A stretch of 64,000 nucleotides of DNA from NCBI GenBank assembly GCA_937889595.1, contig CALAOR010000075.1, positions 1 through 64,000 on the forward strand. Direction: 5' to 3'. A model generated the notes under the pieces. It saw only the letters and a program-made list of their open reading frames with translations, was not told the DNA's origin and did no database searches. The position numbers and the translations under genes were made by a program. The DNA is from an uncultured bacterium. GTDB taxonomy: Bacteria > Oederibacteriota > PGYV01 > Palsa-1178. Positions 41,514-49,534 of this stretch are shown in pieces; position 1 is the stretch's first letter; each line of letters opens with the position of its first letter.

Positions 41514-43028
41514 CTATCTTACAGGTTTATTGAACAAAACCCTTATTATTCTTTCTGTTATTTTCACTATTCCCTGCACGTTCCATTTCCAATCGAACGG
41601 CTTTACCTGCCTTAGCAGATACATGGGCCGCAATAGTATGGAGGAATATGCTTTTGCCCTCAAACCTATAAGTTCTTCAGCTGTCAGGCTTTGGGTGCGT
41701 ATGACCGGTTCGCCGGATAGTGGAAAATACTTGGACCAGTCTTTGGTCAGAAGAAAGTTGTTTTTTTCATAGTATTCATATATATCCGTATTCGGGAACG
41801 GCGTTGAAAAGCAGAATTGTGTGTAGAACGGGTCTATTTCTTTTATAAAGTTCACTGTTTCCTTAACTGTTTCTTTTGTCTCCCCGGGCAGGCCTATGAT
41901 TGCCAGGCCGTAGAACATTATGCCCAACTCGTGGCACCACTTCGCGGCCCGCCTTATTTCATCAAGGGTCACGCCCTTCATGGTGCTTTTCAGGATTGTT
42001 TCCGAACCTGTTTCGATTCCTATGGCTATTTCCTTCATGCCTGCCTTTTTCATGATTTTCAGCATCTCATAAGTTACCAGGTTTGCCCTTGTACAGCATA
42101 CCCATTTTAAGGAATTTAATTTTTCTTCTATCATCCTCTGTGCGAGTTCTTCTATCCTGCCCTTTTTTATTGATATGGTATCGTCAAAGAACAGGAATGA
42201 CTTTATTTTGAATTTATCCTTCAAATATTTTAATTCCGATATGACGGATTCCACGCTTCTTTCCCTGCATTTTGTCTTTCCGAAGGAACAGAATGTGCAT
42301 AAAAAAGGGCAGCCCCTTGTTGTCTGCACGAGCGCGAACGGTGAGTTCATAACTCCGGTATGGTAGGGTTTCAGCGACGGCAGCAGGTGGTATGCCGGAT
42401 ATGGAAGTGTGTCTATGTCGCTTATTTCTTTTGCCGGAAGCGTGGTGACTATCTTGCCCCTGTTATAAAAGGAAATACCCGGTACATTGACAAGAAAATC
42501 CAGTTCCTCTTTTACCCCGCCGTCAGGGTCGCGCACACACGTAAAAGGCTGGGGCTGTTTGGATATCACAGCCTTGTTCTTCAAAACTTCCATAGCGAGT
42601 GTTTCAATCACTGCTTCGGGTTCTGAGTTTATGAACACATCCACACTGCTGTTTTTGAGTATTTCATCGCGCAGGGCCGGCACATCGGCTATGATCTTGC
42701 TCCGCAGGACAGTAACGGCCCCCAGGCACTTGGCTATATGCAATACCTGCAAATCCGGCTTTTGAGTGTCAAAACCGCACCGGGAAAAAACCAGGTCCGG
42801 GTTAATCCTCGTAATTTCATTGTGTACCCGGGTTATATTCATGTCAAAACCGTTCGCGTCAAGAACCGTGACTTCATAATCGGGGTTTTTCTCCAGGACC
42901 GCTGCCGTATAAAGAATTGATAAAGGCGGGTAAACAGAACCTATGTCTTTATGTTCAAAACGCTCTTCCCTGACCACTGGAAAGCCGTCTACTCTGGGGG
43001 GATTTATCAGCATTATTTTTAGTTTCAT
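41514..43028 (-). CDS. B12-binding-domain radical SAM protein
   Basis: 504 residues. The N-terminal 150 residues are a cobalamin-binding-like Rossmann domain that lacks an obvious DxHxxG. The radical SAM core has Cys240, Cys244 and Cys247 (GCPFLCTFCSF), which bind the 4Fe-4S cluster, and later IGIETGSE and YGLAIIGLPGET, typical of the BchE/Elp3-like group. Such enzymes perform methylations or rearrangements on lipids and antibiotics; the substrate here is unknown. AAGGAG precedes the ATG. Confidence 0.85.
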   Translation of the reverse strand: MKLKIMLINPPRVDGFPVVREERFEHKDIGSVYPPLSILYTAAVLEKNPDYEVTVLDANGFDMNITRVHNEITRINPDLVFSRCGFDTQKPDLQVLHIAKCLGAVTVLRSKIIADVPALRDEILKNSSVDVFINSEPEAVIETLAMEVLKNKAVISKQPQPFTCVRDPDGGVKEELDFLVNVPGISFYNRGKIVTTLPAKEISDIDTLPYPAYHLLPSLKPYHTGVMNSPFALVQTTRGCPFLCTFCSFGKTKCRERSVESVISELKYLKDKFKIKSFLFFDDTISIKKGRIEELAQRMIEEKLNSLKWVCCTRANLVTYEMLKIMKKAGMKEIAIGIETGSETILKSTMKGVTLDEIRRAAKWCHELGIMFYGLAIIGLPGETKETVKETVNFIKEIDPFYTQFCFSTPFPNTDIYEYYEKNNFLLTKDWSKYFPLSGEPVIRTQSLTAEELIGLRAKAYSSILLRPMYLLRQVKPFDWKWNVQGIVKITERIIRVLFNKPVR

Positions 43029-43043
43029 TTGGCTCCTTGGATT

Positions 43044-43085
43044 GTTCTCTGTTCTCTGTTCTCTGTTCTGTGTTCTTTGTTCTAT
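43044..43085. repeat. Heptanucleotide array (GTTCTNT type), six units
   Basis: Six perfect 7-bp steps: GTTCTCT three times, then GTTCTGT, GTTCTTT and GTTCTAT. The last unit contains the stop codon of the DUF1232 gene (43082-43084). Confidence 0.85.
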
Positions 43086-43345
43086 TTCGCCTTCAAATAA
43101 TCCTTCAGAACTTCCGGCGGTACCAGTTTCGATATTATAAAAATGCCAACTGCGGCCACTGCCGCGTCGTCAAGCCAGCCTAATATCGGAATGACGTCCG
43201 CTATAAAATCAAACGGGAAAACAACATAAGCGAGCACCACTATCCCTGTCATCTTGGCTAACCAAGGAGTGCGTTTGTCCAGCAGTCCCCTGAACAGGGC
43301 ATAACACTGCTTTAAAAATGAAGGAGCCGAGTTTCTTGTTTTCAT
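43082..43345 (-). CDS. DUF1232 (YkvA-like) membrane protein
   Basis: 87 residues with two hydrophobic segments and the family signature VFPFDFIADVIPILGWLDDAAV. Function unknown. On the minus strand TGATATAAT, an extended -10 promoter, ends only 8 bp before the ATG and there is no ribosome site, so the mRNA may be leaderless. The stop codon lies inside a heptanucleotide array. Confidence 0.85.
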   Translation of the reverse strand: MKTRNSAPSFLKQCYALFRGLLDKRTPWLAKMTGIVVLAYVVFPFDFIADVIPILGWLDDAAVAAVGIFIISKLVPPEVLKDYLKAK

Positions 43346-43380
43346 GTTTTTATTATATCATATCGGCTTTTAATGAGGAT

Positions 43381-43456
43381 GTTCTTTGTTCTTTGTTATT
43401 GTTTTTTCACAGAACACAGAGAACAAAGAACAGAGAACAGAGAACAAAGAACAAAG
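43381..43456. repeat. Inverted heptanucleotide arrays (GTTCTTT / CAAAGAA)
   Basis: Two GTTCTTT units, a short AT-rich spacer, then seven units in the opposite orientation (CAGAACA, CAGAGAA, CAAAGAA and variants) ending 6 bp from the stop codon of the S23 gene. Confidence 0.85.
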
Positions 43457-43462
43457 ACCCCC

Positions 43463-43855
43463 CTACTGCTTATGCTTGAATCCCTTATTATTTGAATTTT
43501 TCAGGTATTTGATCAGAGCTGTTGTTTTATTTATAATTTCGTTGAGGGAAGAAATAAAGTCCTCAAATTCCTTTTCACAAATATAACCTACATCAAACGC
43601 GACAAAGACATGACTTTTTGTTTCTCCAGCCGAACCTTTGGCTATAGATAGAAATTGTATAAATTCCGGATTTCCATCCCGATAGAATCCTTCCGCAATA
43701 TTTGCCATCACGGATATAATAGACCTTCGTATTTGATCTCTTAACGCATAATCTCTTGCAAAATCTCCGTTCTTGGTAATTCCATAAATCTTTTTTGTAA
43801 GAAGCCTTGACTGCTGCCATATCTCTAGATCTTCAAAACTATTAAATCCTGCCAT
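43463..43855 (-). CDS. S23 / four-helix-bundle protein
   Basis: 130 residues, all helical. FEDLEIWQQSRLLTKKIY and RRSIISVMANIAEGFYR are hallmarks of the 23S rRNA-intervening-sequence (S23) four-helix-bundle family. Known relatives form pentamers; some are coded inside rRNA intervening sequences, many others (like this one) stand alone. Function unknown. GGAGGGG lies before the ATG. It is enclosed on both sides by inverted GTTCTNT heptanucleotide arrays. Confidence 0.88.
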   Translation of the reverse strand: MAGFNSFEDLEIWQQSRLLTKKIYGITKNGDFARDYALRDQIRRSIISVMANIAEGFYRDGNPEFIQFLSIAKGSAGETKSHVFVAFDVGYICEKEFEDFISSLNEIINKTTALIKYLKNSNNKGFKHKQ

Positions 43856-43881
43856 TACGCCCCTCCGCGTATGTTTTGATT

Positions 43882-43974
43882 GTTCTATGTTCTATGTTCT
43901 ATGTTCTATGTTCTATGTTCTATGTTCTGTGTTAAAACAAAGAACAAAGAACAAAGAACAGAGAACAGAGAACA
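43882..43974. repeat. Inverted heptanucleotide arrays (GTTCTAT / GAACAAA)
   Basis: Six GTTCTAT units and one GTTCTGT, then GTTAAAA, then about five reverse-oriented units. The two arms can pair into a long hairpin. Confidence 0.85.
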
Positions 43975-43985
43975 AGCCGCCCCTA

Positions 43986-44020
43986 AAAAGAAAAAGCCCC
44001 AGCGGAAAACCGCCAGGGCT
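43986..44020 (-). terminator. Rho-independent terminator of cspA
   Basis: On the minus strand GCCC-TGGCGG-TTTT-CCGC-TGGGGC forms an imperfect GC-rich hairpin followed by a run of ten T interrupted once by C. Confidence 0.8.
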
Positions 44021-44042
44021 CTTAAGGCTATATGTGGCTGAA

Positions 44043-44243
44043 TTAGCCCTTCTGAACGTTTGAAGCCTGCGGCCCTTTTGCGCCTTCGACTACGTCAAAA
44101 GTAACTTCTTCGCCTTCTTTTAAAGTTTTGAAGCCTTCCATCTTGATCGCGTCAAAATGTACGAATACATCTTTTCCGCCTTCCTGTTCGATGAAACCGT
44201 AACCTTTCTTGTCGTTAAACCATTTTACTTTTCCTTTTGCCAT
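44043..44243 (-). CDS. cspA: Cold-shock protein
   Basis: 66 residues, one cold-shock domain. RNP1 is KGYGFI and RNP2 is VFVHFDAI. Binds single-stranded RNA and DNA as a chaperone. GGAGG precedes the ATG and a strong promoter lies about 60 bp upstream, leaving a short leader. Single-gene unit with its own terminator. Confidence 0.97.
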   Translation of the reverse strand: MAKGKVKWFNDKKGYGFIEQEGGKDVFVHFDAIKMEGFKTLKEGEEVTFDVVEGAKGPQASNVQKG

Positions 44244-44302
44244 GAATCTGGAACCTCCTGCGTATTAAAATCATGCGGCACTTCTTCCGCATTTGTGAAG
44301 AG

Positions 44303-44331
44303 TATTTAACCATATTTCAGGGATTTGTCAA
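44303..44331 (-). promoter_or_regulatory. Strong promoter of cspA
   Basis: Minus-strand TTGACA (44331-44326), 17 bp, TAAATA (44308-44303). Confidence 0.8.
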
Positions 44332-44358
44332 GGTATTATTTCAAAAATCAATCAAAAT

Positions 44359-44730
44359 TCAGTACCCGGGAATTATTTCCCTTAACCGGCTGTCGGGATA
44401 ATGCTTCTTATTACGGGTAATAATAGCCTGCTTTTCTGTGATTGCAGTCGCGGCTATTATGCAATCATACAACTCCAGATTATGGCCTTTTGCCTTCCTT
44501 TTCACTTCATAAGCCAACTCAACTGTTTCTTTACCGGCGGCTATCACCTGAAAACCAGATAAAAAAAACAATGTTGGCTGTATTTCGTGTTCTCTCATTC
44601 CAAACAACAATTCCCCATATGTTATAACGCTGATTGAGTTGTGCTTGCCGTACTGTTTAAACATAAATTCCCTGGAGCCTGGCACTCCACGTAATACATC
44701 TATCAGCACATCAGTATCAAAAAGGCTCAA
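44359..44730 (-). CDS. vapC: VapC-like PIN-domain toxin
   Basis: 123 residues, one PIN domain. Acidic metal-binding residues Asp5 (FDTDVLIDVL), Glu40 (ITYGELLFG) and Asp89 (LYDCIIAATA) are present, with TRNKKHY near the end. Such toxins cleave tRNA or rRNA. Start is TTG (44730) with GAGGAAG upstream, 1 bp after the antitoxin stop; the weak start may help keep toxin below antitoxin. Confidence 0.88.
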   Translation of the reverse strand: MSLFDTDVLIDVLRGVPGSREFMFKQYGKHNSISVITYGELLFGMREHEIQPTLFFLSGFQVIAAGKETVELAYEVKRKAKGHNLELYDCIIAATAITEKQAIITRNKKHYPDSRLREIIPGY

Positions 44731-44731
44731 A

Positions 44732-44980
44732 TTATAACTTCCTCGCCTTTCTCAGTTTTCTTATGTAAGAATCCGTGCCGGCTATTAGTTCAGGGTGATC
44801 CTTGTCTTTCCAGGCGCCATACCCGGTATTCACAGCCTCGGAAAAATGCTGGGCCTTTATATAATCTTCCAGGGCTTCGGTTACTAAAGCCGAAAATCCC
44901 GCCTTTTTCTTTTTCATAATAGGCAGCAGCTCGTCCATTATCGTTTTTTCAAGCCTGACAGCTTTTAATTGTGTTTTCAT
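44732..44980 (-). CDS. vapB: VapB-like antitoxin
   Basis: 82 residues. N-terminal ribbon-helix-helix-like segment (LKAVRLEKTIMDELLPIMKKKKAGFSALVTEALEDYI) for DNA binding and a C-terminal tail that should wrap the toxin. AGGAGG lies before the ATG. Directly upstream of vapC, the usual order. Confidence 0.8.
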   Translation of the reverse strand: MKTQLKAVRLEKTIMDELLPIMKKKKAGFSALVTEALEDYIKAQHFSEAVNTGYGAWKDKDHPELIAGTDSYIRKLRKARKL

Positions 44981-45079
44981 TGTATTGCCTCCTTTTCATA
45001 ATAATCATAGCATACGCCGGAGGCTTTGTAAAACAAAAACATCAATTTTGTTATACATGTATTTTGAAGTTTTTTTTAT

Positions 45080-45167
45080 GTAGAGAGGGGGCTTGCCCCC
45101 TCTCATCGTTGGCTTGACCCACGGCATTTAAAATCCCTCGATGAGAGGGGGCAAGCCCCCTCTCTAC
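45080..45167. repeat. BIME: two facing REP elements with identical stems
   Basis: Forward REP: GTAG at 45080, stem AGAGGGGGC-TT-GCCCCCTCT. Reverse REP: the same stem with AA loop, ending in CTAC at 45167. About 40 bp separate them. Confidence 0.8.
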
Positions 45168-45188
45168 AAAATCCTTTTTAAACCGGAC

Positions 45189-46655
45189 TTAATAATCCTT
45201 ATTATGTCCTACCAGCGACTTTACCCCACGCAACGCCAACCCGACATCCCTAAGGGACCGTATCGATAAAGCGCTTTTAATAAGGAACAACGGGTCCTTA
45301 TGTATGTTCCACATTTTCTTGCACCAGAACTGGTTATCATAGTTTGATTTCAGGATATCGTGTTCCATATCCATCTTTTCGTAATTTTTGCCGTCTTCAG
45401 TCAGCCAGCCGTGTTTTTCCGCGTCCCTGTAAAGCGGGGTTCCCGGGTATGGCATTATAATGGAAGCCTGCAAAGAATCCCCGAAATGGGTTTTATACAG
45501 CATTAGTTCTTTCGCGACTTTATAGGTCTGTTTGACATCTTTTAAGTCTTCCCACGGATAGCCAACCATCATGGTAAGCATTACCTTAAACCCGTATCTT
45601 TTGGCGCGTTTTACGTTTTCTATTATATCCTCAATATTTTCCAGCTTGCCAATCCTGTGCAGGGAGTCTGAAGTTCCGGCTTCGAGGCCGACTTTTAACA
45701 GCCTGTATCCTATGGATCTCATTAACCTGCATTTTTCCTCTGTAAGATTTTCAGCGCGCGCGTTTGACGAGATTATGAATTTACCTTTTAACGCCCGCTT
45801 TTCCAGCTCAACCAGGAAACCCTCAAGCCACGCCTGGCTCCAGACAGCGCCTGATTCATTGTCGTCAAACACTTCGTACACTTTGTATTTTTTCACCAGT
45901 ATTTCAATTTCTTCGGCCACGTTTTTCGGCGAGCGCAGGCGCGCTCTTCTCTGCCAGAATGCGTGCTGCCAGATACAGAAAGTGCATACCCCTCCGGTTC
46001 CTTTTCCTTCCCGGCCGCAGCCCCGGCCGGTAAGTATATACGCGCACGGCCTGTAAAGATACGCTTCCCCGTATAATTTCCATCGTGTCAGGTCCCTGTC
46101 TATAAAAGGAAGGCTGTCAAGATCCTCAAGCAGCGAGGCAGGGCCCATGCTTTTAATTTCCATGCCGTTCCTGAAGTACACGCCTTCGGGCATGATTGCT
46201 TTTCCTTCGAGATGCTGTACCAAGGCGGCCAAAGTCACATCAAAATCACCGCCGGTAATTACAAAATCAACCCTGGATTTTTGTATGGATTCTCCGGGAA
46301 AAAAACTCACATGGTCGCCGCATATCGCAAACCGCGCGCTGTCCAGCTGGGGCTTGAAATAATCGATCCATTCCCAGTGAAATTTTATAACAGGGGTTTT
46401 GGTTTCAAGCACTACAAGCTCGGGTTTGAAAGCCTTTAATTCCTTCTCAAAAGCCTCCCCTGTCATACCGCGGTTTATGGCGTCCAGAAAAAGAACTTCA
46501 TGCCCCGCCTGTTTTAAAATGGTAACTGCATACGCGGGGATAAGCGGGAAAATTTTTATTTCTTTTGAGTGGGTGAATTTAAACTGCCTGTTCTGCCCCA
46601 AAAGCGGTATCTTGCCGTCCATAAAAAGCGGGGGATATACAAAAGCTACGCGCAT
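45189..46655 (-). CDS. B12-binding-domain radical SAM protein with unusual cluster spacing
   Basis: 488 residues. N-terminal cobalamin-binding-like domain (about 1-150), then a radical SAM barrel. The cluster motif reads GRGCGREGKGTGGVCTFCIW: Cys213, Cys224 and Cys227, so the first gap is ten residues instead of three, filled by a Gly-rich loop. Later segments (ISSNARAENLTEE, LKVGLEAGTSDSL, MLTMMVGYPWED, IMPYPGTPLY) are typical of the BchE-like group. Substrate unknown. It is not closely similar to the other radical SAM protein at 41.5 kb. Confidence 0.82.
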   Translation of the reverse strand: MRVAFVYPPLFMDGKIPLLGQNRQFKFTHSKEIKIFPLIPAYAVTILKQAGHEVLFLDAINRGMTGEAFEKELKAFKPELVVLETKTPVIKFHWEWIDYFKPQLDSARFAICGDHVSFFPGESIQKSRVDFVITGGDFDVTLAALVQHLEGKAIMPEGVYFRNGMEIKSMGPASLLEDLDSLPFIDRDLTRWKLYGEAYLYRPCAYILTGRGCGREGKGTGGVCTFCIWQHAFWQRRARLRSPKNVAEEIEILVKKYKVYEVFDDNESGAVWSQAWLEGFLVELEKRALKGKFIISSNARAENLTEEKCRLMRSIGYRLLKVGLEAGTSDSLHRIGKLENIEDIIENVKRAKRYGFKVMLTMMVGYPWEDLKDVKQTYKVAKELMLYKTHFGDSLQASIIMPYPGTPLYRDAEKHGWLTEDGKNYEKMDMEHDILKSNYDNQFWCKKMWNIHKDPLFLIKSALSIRSLRDVGLALRGVKSLVGHNKDY

Positions 46656-46700
46656 ATGATGATCTTCCTTTAATTATTTTGTGTTTTGGGATGCCGGGTC

Positions 46701-46725
46701 AGCCGAAGCGCACTTGCGAAGGCGG
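46701..46725. repeat. GCCGAAG...GCGAAGGCGGA repeat after the M23 gene
   Basis: Related to the hairpin repeat at 24689-24714 that follows dnaK, and again placed at the 3' end of a gene. One arm is mutated. Confidence 0.4.
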
Positions 46726-46726
46726 A

Positions 46727-47767
46727 TCACCACAAATACTTAAGCGGGTCCTGAAGGCTCCCGTTTTTATATAACGCGAAGTGCAGGTGTGGCCCTGTTG
46801 TCCTGCCTGAATTGCCTGTCTTTGCGATCAGCTTGCCCGCGAAAACATTCTGTCCGGGATGTACAAAGATCTTGCTTAAATGCCCGTAAACCGTCATGTA
46901 CCCTTCTTTATGCGCTATCTTCACGCAGTACCCGAGGTTTCCGCCCCATCCCGCGAATATTACCTTGCCGTCAGCCGACGAGCCCACCCAGCTCCCCATG
47001 TCGGCCCTTATATCCACTCCCTGATGAACTGATTTCTCGCCGGTAACCGGATGCACCCTGATGCCGACCAGGGAAGTGTAACGGCCTGCCAGGGGGGAGC
47101 GGAACATATTACGTTTGGCAAACAGGCTCTTGAGGTTGTCGTTGATAAAAACCGGCCTGGTATCGGGAATAAAAAGCAGGTCGCCTTTTGCCAGTGTCCC
47201 AAAAAACAGCTTGTTATGTTTTTTAATTTCCTCTTCGTTTACTTTATATATTTCCGAAAGCTGTTTTATATTCTCATTTCCCGACATAACCTCATGTATG
47301 ACCCCCTTTTTTGAAAGGATCACAACCTGCTTGTTCAAAAAAGCCCTTAAATCTTCAAATTCGGGATTTGCGCCTATTATAGTGTCTATATTAATATTAT
47401 ATTGTTTGGCAATACCCCAAAAGTTCTCGCCGGTTTTTACCCTGTACATGGTATAACTGACATCTATTCCCCTGAATTTGTCCTTTAAATATATGTAAGC
47501 CAGATCCTTGTCGCGTTTTGAAAGCCCGGCATAAGAGTCTTTATAAACCGCCTCTATATTCTGCCCCTTGTCTTTCATTATTTCAACGAAGGTCTCGGGC
47601 TTGACAGGCGCGTAGGCAATTGACTCGCCCGTGTTAAAAAACACGCTCGCGAATACTATGACCGAAGCAAAAGCAACAAAGCCGGCAAGTATCAGCACCC
47701 GCTTAAAAGAAACAGACTTTATTGATTCCTCTAATTTTACCTTTATTTCCTTTATTTTCTCTTCCAT
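46727..47767 (-). CDS. LysM/M23 peptidoglycan endopeptidase
   Basis: 346 residues from ATG 47767 (GGAGG 9 bp upstream), not the earlier in-frame start at 47791. One N-terminal membrane helix (about 25-45), two LysM domains (about 110-155 and 160-205), then an M23 metalloprotease domain with zinc ligands in HPVTGEKSVHQGVD and HLHF. Cuts peptide cross-links in peptidoglycan, or acts as an amidase activator if catalytically silent; all visible ligands are present. Divergent from the TCA-cycle block. Confidence 0.92.
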   Translation of the reverse strand: MEEKIKEIKVKLEESIKSVSFKRVLILAGFVAFASVIVFASVFFNTGESIAYAPVKPETFVEIMKDKGQNIEAVYKDSYAGLSKRDKDLAYIYLKDKFRGIDVSYTMYRVKTGENFWGIAKQYNINIDTIIGANPEFEDLRAFLNKQVVILSKKGVIHEVMSGNENIKQLSEIYKVNEEEIKKHNKLFFGTLAKGDLLFIPDTRPVFINDNLKSLFAKRNMFRSPLAGRYTSLVGIRVHPVTGEKSVHQGVDIRADMGSWVGSSADGKVIFAGWGGNLGYCVKIAHKEGYMTVYGHLSKIFVHPGQNVFAGKLIAKTGNSGRTTGPHLHFALYKNGSLQDPLKYLW

Positions 47768-47850
47768 GTTAAAGCCTCCATAGAATAACAATATATACGA
47801 TTATTCCGTTTAAATCAACAGCAAATTCGATTGGATAAGACGAAAGTAAT

Positions 47851-47978
47851 AATTCAAAATTAAAAATTCAAAATTTAAAATTATGGTCTATTGCTGCGGG
47901 CTTTGCCCTTGCAATATTATAATTAAGGTCGCAAGGCGACTCCATAATTTTAAATTTTTAATTTTGAATTTTTAATTG
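47851..47978. repeat. Inverted heptanucleotide arrays (AATTCAA type)
   Basis: Left arm: AATTCAA, AATTAAA, AATTCAA, AATTTAA, AATTATG (47851-47885). The right arm (about 47944-47978) is the reverse complement. Between them two small hairpins (GGGCTTTGCCC and GTCGC-AAG-GCGAC). It lies between the divergent M23 and TCA-block genes. Confidence 0.75.
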
Positions 47979-47997
47979 CCCCTCTCCCCTTTTATTA

Positions 47998-48026
47998 TTG
48001 ACTTAAATATACTCTTCTTATATAAT
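47998..48026 (+). promoter_or_regulatory. Near-consensus promoter of the TCA-cycle operon
   Basis: TTGACT (47998-48003), 17 bp, TATAAT (48021-48026). A leader of about 100 nt precedes the first gene and contains the small hairpin GGCAT-CTGTT-ATGCC. Confidence 0.85.
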
Positions 48027-48130
48027 CCTTTTTAGCTTTAACGCCGGCATTCACATACGCATGTATTTTCCTTATTATATATGGCATCTGTTATGCCGTT
48101 TGAACTAATTTCTAATTATGGAGGTGTGCC

Positions 48131-49531
48131 ATGTCTTTGAATTACAACAAGAAAATAAACCTTTTTGAGGAAGAATTTTACCATTACGAACTTCAGGATG
48201 TCAAAGAGCCCGAACTATACAGGGATATGTTCCCCTATGACGAAGTGCCGCGTATAATTTTCAACCAACGCATAGTTCCCATGAACGTTGCCGAGAATAT
48301 CTGGATCACGGACACCACGTTCCGCGACGGTCAGCAGTCACTCCCGCCATTTAAGGTCGAGCATATAGTCAAGCTCTACGACTTAATGAACAAACTTGAC
48401 GGCGGCACGGGATTAATACGGCAGACTGAGTTTTTCCTTTATACAAAAAGGGACCGTGAAGCTGTGGAGAAGTGCCTGTCCCGCGGGTACAAGTACCCGG
48501 CGGTTACCGGCTGGATCAGGGCCGTCGAATCCGACTTTAAGATCGTAAAAGAAATGGGGTTAAAAGAAACAGGCATACTCACGTCGGTCTCCGACTATCA
48601 CATTTTTTTAAAGTTAAAATGGACCCGCAAACAGGCCCTGGAGAACTACCTGAAAATAGTGCGCGCGGCTTTGGATAACGGCATCATACCCCGCTGCCAT
48701 TTTGAGGACATCACACGCGCCGACATATACGGTTTTGTAATTCCCTTCGCGCGCGAACTCATGAAACTTTCAAAAGAATACAAAATGCCCGTAAAGATCA
48801 GGGCCTGCGATACCATGGGTTACGGTATTGCCATAGCAGGCGCGGCTCTGCCGAGAAACACACACGGCATAATATACGGTTTGAACAAGCATGCCGAGGT
48901 CCCGTCCGAGTGGCTCGAATGGCACGGCCACAATGATTTTTACCGCGGTTTGACCAATGCCTCGCACGCATGGCTGTACGGATGCTCTGTTGCCAATGGC
49001 GCATGGCTCGGCATCGGCGAAAGGACAGGAAATACGCCGATCGAAGCCCTGATCATGGAATACCTTTCGTTCCGCGGCAGGACCGGCTTTGAAAAAATGG
49101 ACACAACGGTAATTACAGAGATAGCGGATTACATGCACCATGAAATGGGCATAGAGATAGCTTCCAACAGGCCTTTTGTGGGGAAGAATTTCAACCTCAC
49201 AAAAGCCGGGATACACGCTGACGGCATATCAAAGAGCGAGGAAATTTACAACATATTTGATACGGAAAAAATACTGAACAGGCCCCCCATGGTCAGCATT
49301 ACGGACAAATCAGGCACGGCGGGCATCGCCTACTGGGTAAACAACTTTTTCAAGGTTTCGGAATCGGATAAGGTAACAAAAGACACCGAAGCCGTAAAGA
49401 TCATCAAAACAGCGGTGGACAAAGCCTATGAAGGCGAGCGCACGATAGGGATTTCCGACGAAGAAATGATCGAATTCACGCAGAAACACCTGCCTGAAAT
49501 TTACACAAAATATTCCAAAAACGCGGAGTAA
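48131..49531 (+). CDS. Re-citrate-synthase-like acyltransferase (homocitrate / isopropylmalate synthase family)
   Basis: 466 residues. The HMGL-like TIM barrel starts with DTTFRDGQQ (Asp61, Arg65, Asp66) and has the metal-binding HGH pair His265/His267 (WHGHNDF) and the GIHADG motif near 405. It lacks the long leucine-binding regulatory domain of LeuA. Known Re-citrate synthases (Clostridium kluyveri and relatives) belong to this family and have this length. The neighbours are isocitrate dehydrogenase, malate dehydrogenase, fumarase and aconitase, and no leucine or lysine genes, so citrate formation from oxaloacetate and acetyl-CoA is the best call. Homocitrate synthase remains possible. AUG with GGAGG upstream. 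Confidence 0.75.
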   Translation: MSLNYNKKINLFEEEFYHYELQDVKEPELYRDMFPYDEVPRIIFNQRIVPMNVAENIWITDTTFRDGQQSLPPFKVEHIVKLYDLMNKLDGGTGLIRQTEFFLYTKRDREAVEKCLSRGYKYPAVTGWIRAVESDFKIVKEMGLKETGILTSVSDYHIFLKLKWTRKQALENYLKIVRAALDNGIIPRCHFEDITRADIYGFVIPFARELMKLSKEYKMPVKIRACDTMGYGIAIAGAALPRNTHGIIYGLNKHAEVPSEWLEWHGHNDFYRGLTNASHAWLYGCSVANGAWLGIGERTGNTPIEALIMEYLSFRGRTGFEKMDTTVITEIADYMHHEMGIEIASNRPFVGKNFNLTKAGIHADGISKSEEIYNIFDTEKILNRPPMVSITDKSGTAGIAYWVNNFFKVSESDKVTKDTEAVKIIKTAVDKAYEGERTIGISDEEMIEFTQKHLPEIYTKYSKNAE

Positions 49532-49534
49532 ACA

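Noticed and set aside
48131-49531. 2-isopropylmalate synthase (leucine pathway)
   Set aside because: It lacks the LeuA regulatory domain and no leu genes are nearby; the neighbours are TCA-cycle genes.
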